Translations under genes and position numbers: made by a program
Origin: Siphonodentalium dalli
Lineage: Eukaryota; Mollusca; Scaphopoda; Gadilida; Siphonodentaliidae
Length of the DNA: 64,000 nucleotides
Direction of reading: 5' to 3'
Assembly (NCBI GenBank): GCA_032622095.1
Contig: CP136068.1
Location: forward strand, 161,777,465-161,841,464
Part shown: piece by piece, positions 23,475-34,062 of the stretch
How the letters are laid out: every line of letters begins with the position of its first letter
Numbering within the stretch: position 1 is the stretch's first letter
The notes under the pieces: generated by a model
The model's database searches: none
Seen by the model: the letters and a program-made list of their open reading frames with translations, nothing else
What the model was told of the DNA's origin: nothing

Positions 23475-23680
23475 TTAAGGAACAAATAATAACTAAGAAA
23501 TATGTTCCCCGCGTTATTTTTTCGACTTTATAAGGTTCCCTGTCAAAACTTAAAATAGTTCCAAGATTTTGTATACTGGTGGAATATGATCTCTATACGG
23601 GCGTTATATCGCAATATTAATATACCACTTCTTTTGACTGGCACTGTAGCAAGAGTAGAGATTCATGGCATGATCTGGGT
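23475..23680 (-). repeat. Dispersed repeat E, copy in duplication unit 2
   Basis: Copy of 22604-22810 at offset 871, with an unoccupied TTAA at 23475-23478. Confidence 0.75.
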
Positions 23681-23719
23681 ATTATAGTGTAAAATGACCA
23701 TAATTTCTTAACTGCTACA

Positions 23720-23800
23720 TGAGGTCCCCAGTGGGTGAATTTAGTGATGCTAGCCCGCCATGCGTGATAGCATCGCTCTATTCACCCTCTGGGGACCTCA
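23720..23800. repeat. 81-bp hairpin (unit 2)
   Basis: Same hairpin as 22849-22929, carried along in the 870-bp duplication. Confidence 0.8.
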
Positions 23801-23821
23801 ATATTCACCCATATCTGTTAA

Positions 23822-24214
23822 CCCTTTACCCAACAGAACGGCCCTGTGCCAATGCATTCTCTTATATATGCGAGTCGACCATAGGTCGCCTCGCATATAT
23901 AAGAGAATGCATTGGCTTAACACATTAAAAATTATAAAATTGTTAAAGAATGTAAGAAAAAATGGTAAAAAGTGTTAAAAAAAAGATTTTTTTTAGGCCA
24001 ATGCATTCTCTTATATATGCGAGGCGACCTATGGTCGACTCGCATATATAAGAGAATGCATTGGCACAGGGCATAACTGTAACTATCACAATGTGGTCAA
24101 GGAGCCGGTTCCAATGATATCCATATTTGTATGGTTCTATTGAGACAGACCGAAGATATTTTAGGCTGTTGAAGCTTTATTTGGCCGGTTTTGGCCGGAT
24201 TGTTGGGTAAAGGG
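23822..24214 (-). mobile_element. Family B MITE copy 3, complete
   Basis: Flanked by TTAA at 23818-23821 and 24215-24218. It starts CCCTTTACCCAACAGAACGG and ends TTGGGTAAAGGG. Hairpins lie at 23848-23916 and 23997-24065. This copy keeps the outer end that copy 2 lost, so it represents the original insertion before the tandem duplication. Confidence 0.85.
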
Positions 24215-24330
24215 TTAACTGATATTCAGGGGGGTATGGGAAAATACACCACCCTAATCCGATATATAGACTGTTTGTGTGAATTTCTTAGTGCACCACG
24301 GTGAGTCAGGCCACGTATGAGGGGACGGGA

Positions 24331-24426
24331 GAAGCATGGTTATTCCACTCGTCTAGCTGTAGACTGTTTGTGTATAGAGAAGCATGGTTATTCCACTCGT
24401 CTAGCTGTAGACTGTTTGTGTATAGA
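24331..24426 (+). repeat. Exact 48-bp tandem duplication
   Basis: GAAGCATGGTTATTCCACTC through to GACTGTTTGTGTATAGA occurs twice (24331 and 24379), offset 48 bp, a multiple of three. It lies in an 86-codon plus-strand frame (24317-24577) with no recognisable domain. Whether that frame is coding is unknown. Confidence 0.7.
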
Positions 24427-24818
24427 TAAGTTAGCACACTACGATGACTCACCGATCCACGGGCAGACCCCGGACGAGGAAACAGAATTTATCATTTTAA
24501 CATGCCAATACAGTTTGCGTTTCGAATTCATCCCGTATCCACCGATCGATATCTATACTCTCATCGATTTGATCTAACAAACATCTTACTACAGGCCGCG
24601 GCGCGCTGTAAAATCATACCCGCCGAAACAGTATCAAATATTACTCGGGAACCCTCAGTCTCGTATCCTGATTAATTGTCCCGATGTTCTGTGCAAAACA
24701 CAATCACATCGCGTTTCTCAAAGTAAAATATAACCTCGCGGGGAAAAGAGTGGAAAGTATAGTAACCTGCAAGGCAGAGTGCATCGCCCTGCTACGCTGG
24801 TATGGCCACTGCCTCCAC
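24427..24818. other. No gene recognised
   Basis: Contains the rest of the frame ending at 24577 and moderately GC-rich unique sequence. No domain or repeat was recognised. Confidence 0.35.
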
Positions 24819-24831
24819 GTACACATACTGT

Positions 24832-25362
24832 GATGCAGGGTTCGCGCTGACACTTGCCAAATTTGCCAATGGCAAACATAATTCACATTTGGCAAAAAAT
24901 ATTTTCATTTGGCAAAAGTTTTGACAAGTCACTTTTTAATTCCTCAAGAAATTTGAAAAATATTGGTCAATCAATACCATTTATTTCAGGAAACTCTTGC
25001 AACATAATTATATTAGTGGTGTTTTATAATGTTTAGAAAAAGTGAACACCTCTATTAAGATGCAGTTAATCTCATAGCAGTAGTACCGATGGTTGGAGGG
25101 ATTACTAGTATTAAGTATGGTGGTGGTGGTGTTTACAGAGCTAATCTCCTGTGATATATCTTTAATACCTCCTCTGTGGAGAGTCAGCTTATAATGATCA
25201 ACTAACTGCTTTTCTATCGATATCAAAAGTCGTTCAAACCGCGAGTGTCGAAACATAAGACTTAAGGTTGCAGAAAATTATGCTATCAGGCAGAGCATTT
25301 GGCAAATGGCAACAAATATTTCCATTTTGGCAAACATAAATTTTCGTCCAGCGCGGACCCTG
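24832..25362. mobile_element. hAT-like non-autonomous element with a 13-bp flanking repeat
   Basis: Imperfect inverted ends CAGGGTTCGCGCTGACAC (from 24836) and GTCCAGCGCGGACCCTG (to 25362). The interior is rich in TTTGGCAAA words near both ends. The sequence GTACACATACTGT flanks it directly at 24819-24831 and 25363-25375. CAGGG ends point to hAT, which normally makes 8-bp duplications, so a 13-bp repeat is unusual. A retroposed or composite origin is not excluded. No coding sequence. Confidence 0.6.
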
Positions 25363-25375
25363 GTACACATACTGT

Positions 25376-25878
25376 AAGGACATATCTCATTTGCTTGGTT
25401 ACAATTTATTTTGCATTATTCTGAGAAACAGAAATGTCCATATTCATCTTTAAATAAAACAAGTTAGAGTTAATTACGAAAATATACGTGATGGCAGCGG
25501 TCAGACCAACGTAGCGATGAGACTGAACTAAATCGAGCAGTTTGAGAAAGTAGTAGGGCGGTACGGAACAATTATGAATAATTATTGTTCAGAAGTTCTG
25601 GAGAAAAAACGGCTTATTCTCACTTATCCGGCAGGGATGTGTGAATGCATCTGAGCCGGCAGGTTATAGTCTGTTTTTACAATGCGTGACTAGTGATCGC
25701 ATCGCGGCAAGCAGTGTTTGTTTAAGCAAAGTGTAGCCCAAACTTACCGGCAATGACTGTATATCACGATATGAACTCTTGTCACTGAAAACAACTCAAG
25801 TGAGTGATTTCCAGAGATCATCATGTTCTCATGCTAACATATAAATTACAGAGATTCACAAAGACAGATCATATCAAA
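25376..25878. other. Upstream of the transposase pseudogene; nothing else seen
   Basis: Unique AT-rich sequence. It may include the 5' flank of the Mutator-like element, but no terminal inverted repeat was identified. Confidence 0.35.
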
Positions 25879-25942
25879 ATGGCAAACGCTCAAGTACACA
25901 TCTATTTCATTCCTAATGCTCGCGGTGGTAAATATCTCATCT

Positions 25943-26200
25943 AAGTATAAGTTCTGTGTTAAGTCTCGAAGAAACGACAGTGTACGTTGGCGATGCTGTT
26001 CGAAGACATGCAGTGCTACTGTAAATACCAAGAACGACATCGTGACATCATACAAAAGCCAGCATAACCACGAATCAGACCAGGCCCAAATTGCTGCTGA
26101 AACCATCATCGCTAAGCTCAAAAACTTAGTTCGACAGACATCCAGACCAGTCACTGCTATTTACCAGGAAGAAATATCTAGTATGTATATCTTTGGAAAT
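25943..26200 (+). pseudogene. FLYWCH-type zinc finger segment of the transposase remnant
   Basis: The aromatic K-Y-K-F stretch, the W-R-C pair, a second Cys five residues on, and a closing H-N-H fit the FLYWCH C2H2 pattern over about 45 residues. A lysine/glutamate-rich linker (AETIIAKLKNLVRQ) follows, as usual between this finger and the MULE domain. The frame is shifted relative to the ATG at 25879. Confidence 0.8.
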
Positions 26201-26999
26201 AATAACAATATAGTCTAGTATTAACAATACAATATAGTCTAGTGTTAACAATACACTATAGTCTAGTCTTAATTTTATTCTTATCTATCATATTATAATT
26301 GAAAACGCTCTTTATTATATTTCAACAATCATAAAACAAGGAATACATTAAAAACTAAAACAATTCTTATATATCATAACTCCCACGAGAACGAAATGCC
26401 ATTCAGCTACCAGAACGGTATACAAAGACGACAATGGACAGAGAATTTCTACTCATCGACGATGGTACGACTGACAGACTACTCATCTTCAGCACCGACG
26501 AGAATATGCAGCACTTGTCGAACGCCCAGATGTTCTTCTGCGATGGAACATTCGACAAATGCCCGAAGACATTCCAACAGCTATATTCCATACATGCGTT
26601 TATCGACGGCCAGATGCACCCTCGTCTACGGCCTACTACCGGACAAGAAGAAATCGACCTATGAGATATGTTTTCGACTCCTCAGCCTGAAAGCAGCAGA
26701 ATTTTCAACACCACTAACACCAAATTACTGCTATACGGACTTCGAAATCGGAGCACAGAATGCCATCAGAACAGTATTTCCTGGTGTGATAATGCGAGGA
26801 TGCTATTTCCACTACAGCCAGGCAAGTATGCAACAACAACGGCCAAACTTCCGTACGAAGAAGCTGATTCGAAGGGCAACTGGTTTACCATTCCTGTCGG
26901 TAGGTGATATCAGCGACGCCTGGTTCGAAGTACTTGAAGGGGCACCAGCAGGTAACGACATCGAGAAATTCACGGACCCAGTCACATCGTACTGGGTGG

Positions 27000-27144
27000 A
27001 AGGCGACCCCGAGAGGACTTTAAAAAAGCATTTTGCTTGTTGTCCAATCCTCTTCATAAATCTATATATTTCTACATGTATATTATGTTTATGTCATATG
27101 TTTGATTTTTTGAAATAAATATTGTTTACACCAAGGCGACCCCG
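27000..27144. repeat. 12-bp direct repeat around a 121-bp insert in the pseudogene
   Basis: AAGGCGACCCCG at 27000-27011 and again at 27133-27144. The DNA between breaks the transposase frame and ends in AT-rich sequence. The simplest reading is a small insertion with target duplication, but an intron or chance repeat is possible. Confidence 0.45.
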
Positions 27145-27257
27145 GTAGACAGACATGAAATCACTTCGACAATGACGGTCCAAGAACAACAAACCATGTC
27201 GAAGGCTGGCATAAGAAACTGCAAAATTATCTGCCGGGGGGCAAGCCGAACCGGTAA

Positions 27258-28171
27258 ATCAGCCCAAATGTTGCTTAAATAAAAAAACTGTAAAACAGTT
27301 AAAAACCTAAGTAACTGCAGATACAGACTATAAGCGGCAACTCTTTCATGTTGAGGATTATCACACATACCTCCGATACAATACTTGCCGGACAAGTGAG
27401 AACATCTCGAAAAAACATAACCTCGCTCGGAGCGGTTCAAACAGTGGATATATACATGTAAGTCTAAATTGTTACACGGCAAACTTCAAACTTGTGTCGC
27501 CTTATAAGAGCTACAAACGATCAGCTTAGTCGTGTGATCGGCAGACGATCCGGTTTTAGATCATTCATAGTTCATGTGATAACTTCTAACTTGTATAGCA
27601 AGCGCATCTAGTCGTACACGTTAAGACTTAATATGACCAGTTTACGTGTGTAACTTTAAGGCTAATAACATACCACTTTGTCCCCACAACATAAGTTCCT
27701 ATATAGTTCAACTCATTTCGTGATGTGAATTAAGTGAACTGTGATAGACACATGTGTGTGAAGTTAGTTTGACGTTGGACATTAGTGGACATTCGGTGTA
27801 AAGTTGGTTGGACGACCGTGGACATTCGCGGTGTGATGTTAGTTTGATATTGGACGTTAGTGGACATTCACAAAATATCTTCGACTCGCACTTGGGGAAA
27901 GGATAAGCCGCTCTATTTTGGTCAAATCGGTTTTTTATGGGAATAATAATTTCTTCATTAAAGATCCCTGTTGAATTCCCAAGCATATTCCTCCACTGGT
28001 TCAGCCTCTATCCTCTACACTCGAAATGTTCACATAATGTTCTAAGTCCGAATGTCCTTTTCCCATTTGATAGACTTTCAAACAGACATTCAAATATATG
28101 TTTGATGCAACTTATAGGGTTCTTAGTCGATATATTTGTTTGTTTGTTGATACCAAATACATTTATAATAA
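27258..28171. other. No gene; short duplicated phrase near 27764-27872
   Basis: The phrase 'agtttgacgttggacattagtggacattc' recurs about 80 bp later with changes. A minus-strand 92-codon frame over it (27708-27986) is an effect of the repeat. Otherwise AT-rich unique sequence. Confidence 0.4.
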
Positions 28172-28627
28172 GTGACCCGCCATATCAAATCCAGTCGTAA
28201 GTCGGGATTTTTTTACCCTGTGCCAATGCATTCTCTTATATATGCGAGTCGACCATAGGTCGCCTCGCATATATAAGAGAATGCATTGGCCTAACAATTT
28301 TTCATTATTTTTTTAAAATAAATGTTTCTTACAATTTTTAGGACATAAAATAAAAAAACATCCATTACCCTGCAGGGAGCCCCACACATATATAGAAGCA
28401 TATAGAAGATTGTCGTCTGCTCATGTTTGTCTGGGGCTCTGTATGGGTGAAATTATAAAATTGTTAAAGAATACAAGACAAAATTATAAAAATTGTAAAA
28501 AAAATTGTTAGGCCAATGCATTCTCTTATATATATGCGAGGCGACCTATGGTCGACTCGCATATATAAGAGAATGCATTGGCACAGTCCCGACTTACGAC
28601 TGGATTTGATATGGCGGGTCACATATA
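28172..28627. mobile_element. Family A MITE, copy 2
   Basis: Ends AGTGACCCGCC and GGCGGGTCACATAT with arms through CATATCAAATCCAGTCGTAA. Hairpins lie at 28222-28290 and 28512-28582 (the second has an extra AT). The interior keeps CCATTACCCTGCAGGGAGCC and CAGACAAACATGAGCAGACG-type words in the complement of copy 1, so this copy is reversed relative to 4824-5288. Confidence 0.85.
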
Positions 28628-28875
28628 TGTGTATGGCATATATAGAGGATCTCAAACAAATTTAACCACAAACATAATTATATGGAATACGAACATCAAG
28701 TATTTGAATTTAACTATCATAGTTGCATTTAACTAGAACAGTTGAATATGGATATTGCAGTTTTGTGATTTTGATAAAATCCAAAACCGCATTTTATATA
28801 AATGGTTGAAAATCAGTGTCACACTAATTAATGCGGTGTTGGTGGTTGTGGAGAACGATTGAGTCCTCGTGGTAA
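28628..28875. other. No gene or clear repeat seen
   Basis: AT-rich unique sequence between a family A MITE and a foldback element. Confidence 0.4.
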
Positions 28876-29407
28876 TGGCTGCGGTCACACCTATAACACA
28901 GTAGCGAGGGCATTGTAGGAGTGGTGTGACATCTTATTATGGTGGAGTTTAATGTCAATTTGTCATCATAATTACTACACCATAGCTAGCCATGTCGCCC
29001 GCTGCGTTTTCACCGAGTCAACTAAGCTCTACCGCGACCCGTTGAATTATCATACGTTGTTGTCCCTTATGAGCCTGGGCACGTTACTTGTGGGAAAACT
29101 GGAATGAACACAAAATGACATATAAACCGTATGAGTGCCGGTCAAAACCAATGATTTCCTCCATACATTCTGATACAGATAAAAAATAAATAAAACGAAT
29201 GTAATGAGTAGAGATCAACCTTGATGAGACGCAATGGGTTAACAGATCCAGTCGACCCATTGTGCGAAAACTCAGCGGGCGACATGGCTAGCTATGGCAT
29301 AGTAATTATGACCAATTGTCACCAAACTCCACCATAATAAGATGTCACACCTTCTAATAAGAAAGGCTACTATCGCTACCGCGCGTGGTACGTGTGTCCG
29401 CAGCCAA
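28876..29407. mobile_element. 530-bp foldback MITE
   Basis: TGGCTGCGGTCACAC at the left pairs with GTGTGTCCGCAGCCA at the right. The arms continue as inverted copies through GTAGCGA, GTGTGACATCTTATTATGG, TGGAGTTT, ATAGCTAGCCATGTCGCCCG and their complements. The centre is near 29130. It ends immediately before a left-truncated family B MITE. No coding sequence. Confidence 0.75.
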
Positions 29408-29412
29408 TGTCG

Positions 29413-29736
29413 TTCTCAATAGAACCATACAAATATGGATATCATTGGAACCGGCTCCTTGACCACATTGTGATAGTTACAGTTATGCCCTGTGCCAATG
29501 CATTCTCTTATATATGCGAGTCGACCATAGGTCGCCTCGCATATATAAGAGAATGCATTGGCCTAAAAAAAATCTTTTTTTAACACTTTTTACCATTTTT
29601 TCTTACATTCTTTAACAATTTTATAATTTTTAATGTGTTAAGCCAATGCATTCTCTTATATATGCGAGGCGACCTATGGTCGACTCGCATATATAAGAGA
29701 AAGCATTGGCACAGGGCCGTTCTGTTGGGTAAAGGG
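29413..29736 (+). mobile_element. Family B MITE copy 4, left end missing
   Basis: Begins inside the long arm (CTCAATAGAACCATACAAAT) and ends TGTTGGGTAAAGGG with TTAA at 29737-29740. Hairpins lie at 29494-29562 and 29642-29710. The outer roughly 70 bp of the long arm is replaced by the neighbouring foldback element. Confidence 0.8.
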
Positions 29737-29989
29737 TTAATGTTTCAGTATTTTTAGCTATTATAAGATTAAAATAAGCTGGCGCAAAAGGTTTCAACAC
29801 GAATATTACACAGTCCAATTCAACTATTATAGTTATGCAGGATGTGCCCTGAACTGTTCAAGCCAAGTGGATAGCTTCGCACTGAACGGTGAGGCATATC
29901 CTACATTCAACTATTATAGTTACAGTTAAGGAGGGGGGTCAAGTGACACTTTGTGAATCGGGATTTCCATGTAAATCTCTACAGCAAAC

Positions 29990-30245
29990 GTTCTGGGTCG
30001 TTCAGAAACTCGAAATTGCCGACATTCTGGCTCGTTCAGAAACTCGAAATCGCCGGCATTCTGGCTCGTTCAGAAACTCGAAATCGCCGGCATACTGGCT
30101 CGTTCAGAAACTCGAAATTGCCGGCATTCTGGCTCGTTCAGACACTCGAAATCGCCGGCATGCTGGCTCGTTCAGAAACTCGAAATTGCCGGCATTCTGG
30201 CTCGTTCAGACACTCGAAATCGCCGGCATACTGGCTCGTTCAGAT
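29990..30245 (+). repeat. 34-bp minisatellite, 7-8 copies
   Basis: GGCTCGTTCAGAAACTCGAA plus ATYGCCGGCATWCT repeats at an exact 34-bp period (TTCAGA at 30001, 30035, 30069, 30103, 30137, 30171, 30205, 30239). Variation is confined to a few positions (AAACT/ACACT, ATT/ATC). Two open frames across it are explained by the near identity of the units. Confidence 0.9.
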
Positions 30246-30411
30246 ATACTCTTTTATCACTCCAGTTATGGCTGTCTCCGTCGCTTTCGATTTCCGTTGA
30301 TGTAGATATACTTGTACATATATATGTTCTTAACAACTTAGCAGCGAATACCCATGTAACTATAAACTTGTGAGCAATGCAAATAATGTATCTCCATTCA
30401 GGATGACAAAA

Positions 30412-30512
30412 AAACATGAACAACACACAACAACAACAACCATGAACAACACAAAACAACAACCCAACAACAACAACAACAAACGCAACAACAACGACAG
30501 CAACAATAACAA
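30412..30512 (+). repeat. CAA-rich microsatellite
   Basis: (CAA)n and CAACAAC runs with interruptions. The minus-strand frame rich in Leu/Val/Cys is a consequence. Confidence 0.9.
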
Positions 30513-32105
30513 GGTCATAGTTTTCACGGATACATGCATGAATATATAGAAAACCAGAATGATGTCTTCGAAATTCACATTGGGGAGCAAATTTAGTTTA
30601 ATTAAAATTGAACATTTGCTCCAGATTGGTGCAGTTTGAGATGCAATCGCATACTCTATAATCACACAGGCGTATCTAGTTATATTTCTGGCCCACAGGG
30701 ACGCGGTGACAAGGAGTATATGTGTGAGGGAGAGGGTATCTCACCCAAACTTTAACCATCATTTTGAACAGTTTGAGATTTCATGTCTGGCATAAAATTA
30801 GTTTGAAATTTCAGACCACGAATAAGATTAACTTGCTCTTATTTTATAACTAGAATTTTGTCAGTCTGATAAATATCCAGACTCCGTCTCATTAATTTCA
30901 TCTGCGCCTGACGACACCGGCATTCCATCTGATATCAGAGATAACGGGGGAATTCCTTATTTTGTGAAAACTCATTAATATTCATAAGGCAATGTTTATC
31001 ATTGCGATACACCCACATATCAACACACGTGCGCCCGAGGTCATGTAAACATTAACGAGTAGTCACTCTTACTCTATAACCAATTCCCGTGCAATAAAAT
31101 GCTCACTTCAAGGTTTGCTTCACTATACATGCAGAATACAAGTTTCGCCATTCAAATGCTAAAATAAAGAACAATGCAATGAAAATATAGCGATAAGCAC
31201 GCTATAATGCATAGTATTGAGCTGTACCTCGGTAATTGTGCGTCATCTCCTTATCTAGACTACGCGCTTGACATTTACTATACGATTACTCGAAGCTGTA
31301 ATGATCCTTATATGGCACGTGACGTAATATCCATAGGTTAGGAGAAAATACTTTGTTTTGAATATCTTTGCAAATACAATTCTATTATGTATACTTGTTC
31401 TGTCTGATCATTCCCCAATTATGAAAAAACGTACGTTAGTTCCGATTTTGAACATACGACGTTTGGTCAGTTAAGATGCGCGACGCTGACGTGTATAGTT
31501 TATTCGATAACTTCATGAGATTGCAGTCAACTACCGCGGGTGTGGCTTGTATGAATAAGTGAATATTAATTGAATTTGCAGGAAGCTATTCCTTGGTCAA
31601 GCAACGCATCTTCGCTGCGCACTGGCTCGATTTATCCCGTTTGAAATAATGTTAACCATGTTTAGACCGTAAGTTGATTGGAATGAAACACGGTCCAATT
31701 TTTATTTAGACTGGTATTTTGTGTGAATTGTTTTGTTTTTATACCAAAAGTCGAATATATTTTCCAAATTTCCGTCAACATTTTGGACTGAAATAGCCTA
31801 ACGAAATAGCTTATCAAGGAACACGCATAAACACAGGAATATATTCCATCTTTTGTTTGTTCAATATTTTAAAAGTTGCCTGTCAGAACAGGTCCGAAAA
31901 TCCAAAAGCTCCCATTTTTGAACTGTTGGCGTATTTACGCGAATTATATATTCCAAAATATTATTGGGATAATGCGAACCGCAATAAATTTCATGGACTA
32001 CTTTCTCTTGAAAACATGAGCGTTTTGAAAAGACTGAGCATATTTATTAAATTAGCATTGAAAAAGATTACTTAATATATTATTAGCTATAGATGAGAAC
32101 GTATA
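30513..32105. other. No gene recognised
   Basis: Unique AT-rich sequence. One 72-codon plus frame at 31857-32075 has no recognisable domain. Confidence 0.4.
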
Positions 32106-32106
32106 T

Positions 32107-32128
32107 TTATATATATATATATATATCT
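32107..32128. repeat. (AT)n microsatellite
   Basis: About ten uninterrupted AT units. Confidence 0.9.
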
Positions 32129-32129
32129 A

Positions 32130-33625
32130 ATGCAACACATCCCTAAATTGGAAATTGCATAATTATTCAATGTACTTTTTAATGGATTGTACGTGTTGTG
32201 TCTAGTTATAATATTATTATGAATTTGTTATGGAAATATTATTTGATAATTGTTAACGTATAAACTGCTTGCATATATTGTTTGTATATATGTATATATG
32301 GCTTAAATATCGGCTTCACAAAACATAAACAATCTGCGTATCAAGCGTAGATATTCATGGCATGATATTAGCAAACTCCATGCAGTGTTTACCTCCCTTT
32401 GTGACTCGGTAAGACCGCTGCTACCGGCGACAGTTAACCCACATTGGGTGGACCTCCGCGATATTAAGATACATACTAAGGAACAGAGCAGCATGCTGCC
32501 CATGTTAAGCACACAAAATATCGAGAAAAAAAATTGTGCCAATTTTGAACCTTAAGTTTGAAAAGACCCACTAAAACCGAAGAACTATATTTCGAATCGG
32601 TGTGATTAGGTTCTCCGATTATTTTATCACCACAAAAGTCTAAACGCACGTGTACGACCTTATCACAATTCGCACGGCAAGTCAAACACAAGAATTTTGC
32701 AATTTCGATGAGTAGCTTGCGAAAATCGTCAACAAAACTACCGCTCCGATTTCCCATCCTGTCTTTATGTTTTAGTGCTGGAATTGTTCTCAAAGCATAT
32801 AGAAAATTTTACTTTGGAGCGATCGTGTTTCGCCATTTTTGCTGAAAAATGTAGACACACAGACCAGTACACAGCCGATGGCAGAGTCAGAAAGGAAGTA
32901 TGACTGGTGCGCTCTGGTGGAGATTGTGATATTAGTTTTGGGATGACCCCACACTGCACTGCGCCGTATAACACTGTACCGCGTGACTTCTCCTTTTATT
33001 ATTCGCCGCCGCCGTTTTGTTAGTGCCTCAGAGTCATCCAATATGTAGATATCTTACGCGGAGTTAGATCGCGGCTCACTACGAGATATTAAGTATATGA
33101 AATGACAAGACGCACATTAATTTATATAGGGCCACGACAAATTGGATATTTGAAAAACGTAAATGTCGTACGCCGTGCGATGGAGTCCTACTATCGGTGA
33201 TTGGTATGCGAGAATCGGAGCGTTATCGTCAGACGCTTGTTTATGACGCCAAATTAAAGGGAAGAAACTCGTGTGACTCATCCGTCGGAAGAGGTCATAC
33301 ACTTAAGAGTACACTGATTTATCCAAATGTGGCCGGAATTTCCCCTGATCATACTCGAAGTATGCGGCTCGTGATCGAGTTAGTTCGGTTGCACTATTAT
33401 GTGTGATGTATGGGCTTATAAACTATACCATCAGCACTGGTCATGTGGTCCGGCTGATTTTCTGGGTACTGTTGGTGGGTCGTGCAGCCTGCTGTATAAA
33501 TATGGTGCTTGTATGTCAAATTAAGCAATGCTGTTAAGGAAAAGTACAGTTGTGTTTTTTTCCAAAGTTGTCATGCTTGTCGTGTTTGGATAATCAGAGC
33601 GATTTGAGCACCAGCGTGGGTATGA
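32130..33625. other. No gene recognised
   Basis: Several overlapping minus-strand frames of 60-105 codons (32303-33041) lack recognisable domains. I cannot exclude an unrecognised exon, but nothing supports one. Confidence 0.35.
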
Positions 33626-33630
33626 ATTAA

Positions 33631-33671
33631 CATCCAAGAACATATTGGGTGCGTTTACATTGGTGTAAACA
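33631..33671 (+). repeat. Short dispersed repeat (CGTTTACATTGGTGTA type), copy 1
   Basis: 'ccaagaacatattgggtgcgtttacattggtgta' is nearly the same as 34806-34842. The TTTACA..GGTGTA word also resembles the ends of the MITE at 60971-61421. Confidence 0.5.
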
Positions 33672-33929
33672 GTATTTATTTAAAAAAATCAAACATATAA
33701 CATAGACACAATATACATGTAGAAATATAGAGATTTGTGACGAGGATCGGACAACAAGCAAAATGCTTTTTTTTACAGTCCTCTCCTCGTGGAATAAATG
33801 TTACCTCGAGTGACAGAAATATCACTTGAGGTAAAGCAGACGGGATATATAATTTTGTTTGATTGGAATATTGTTTGGGATTGAGATACGATATAACATT
33901 GTAATGCGGAAGTTATGGGTGAGAAAGAG

Positions 33930-34062
33930 AATGGAAGACAATGAAAGAGAGAGAGATAGAGATAGAGCGAGAGAGAGATATATATAGAGAGAGCGTGTGT
34001 GAGCGTGAGCGAGTGAGAGAGAGGGAGAGAGAGAGGGGAGAGAGGTTTGACACAACATACAT
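33930..34062 (+). repeat. GA-rich microsatellite / purine tract
   Basis: Imperfect (GA)n with GATAGA and GAGCG interruptions. Leu/Ser-rich minus-strand frames here are artefacts. Confidence 0.9.

Larger units (their letters stand above)
22463..24203 (+). repeat. 870-bp tandem duplication
   Basis: The block 22463-23332 is repeated at 23333-24203, offset 870-871 bp, with only a few single-base differences (an extra A near 23365 and an extra A in an A run). Each copy holds part of repeat E on the minus strand, an 81-bp hairpin and a family B MITE. The junction at 23332/23333 joins the inside of the MITE right arm (GGCCGGTTTGTT) to AGCGATTTTGC, so the first MITE lost its last 14 bp. Confidence 0.9.
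25879..27257 (+). pseudogene. FLYWCH zinc finger / Mutator-like (MULE) transposase pseudogene
   Basis: The intact family binds element ends and cuts and joins DNA in the nucleus. Here an ATG at 25879 opens a frame that stops at 25942; a shifted frame then carries the FLYWCH finger (WRC and TC cysteines near 25994-26011, HNH at 26063-26071). After about 200 bp without matching frame, the MULE core begins near 26392: an F-L-L-D-G stretch, then CDGTF with the first catalytic Asp at 26542. A frameshift near 26620 moves to the frame holding LVYGLLPDKK, YTDFE (second Asp at 26738) and the CYFH motif (26801). A 121-bp segment with stops interrupts at about 27012-27132. The C-terminal part (NHVEGWHKKL, probable catalytic Glu at 27201) follows an in-frame TGA at 27156. 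With at least two shifts and several stops it cannot make the enzyme. The 26181-26390 gap could be an intron (GTATGT donor at 26181), but the frames do not join cleanly. Confidence 0.85.

Noticed and set aside
32303-33041. Overlapping minus-strand frames as a host gene
   Set aside because: No recognisable domain, several competing frames, and no clear splice structure.
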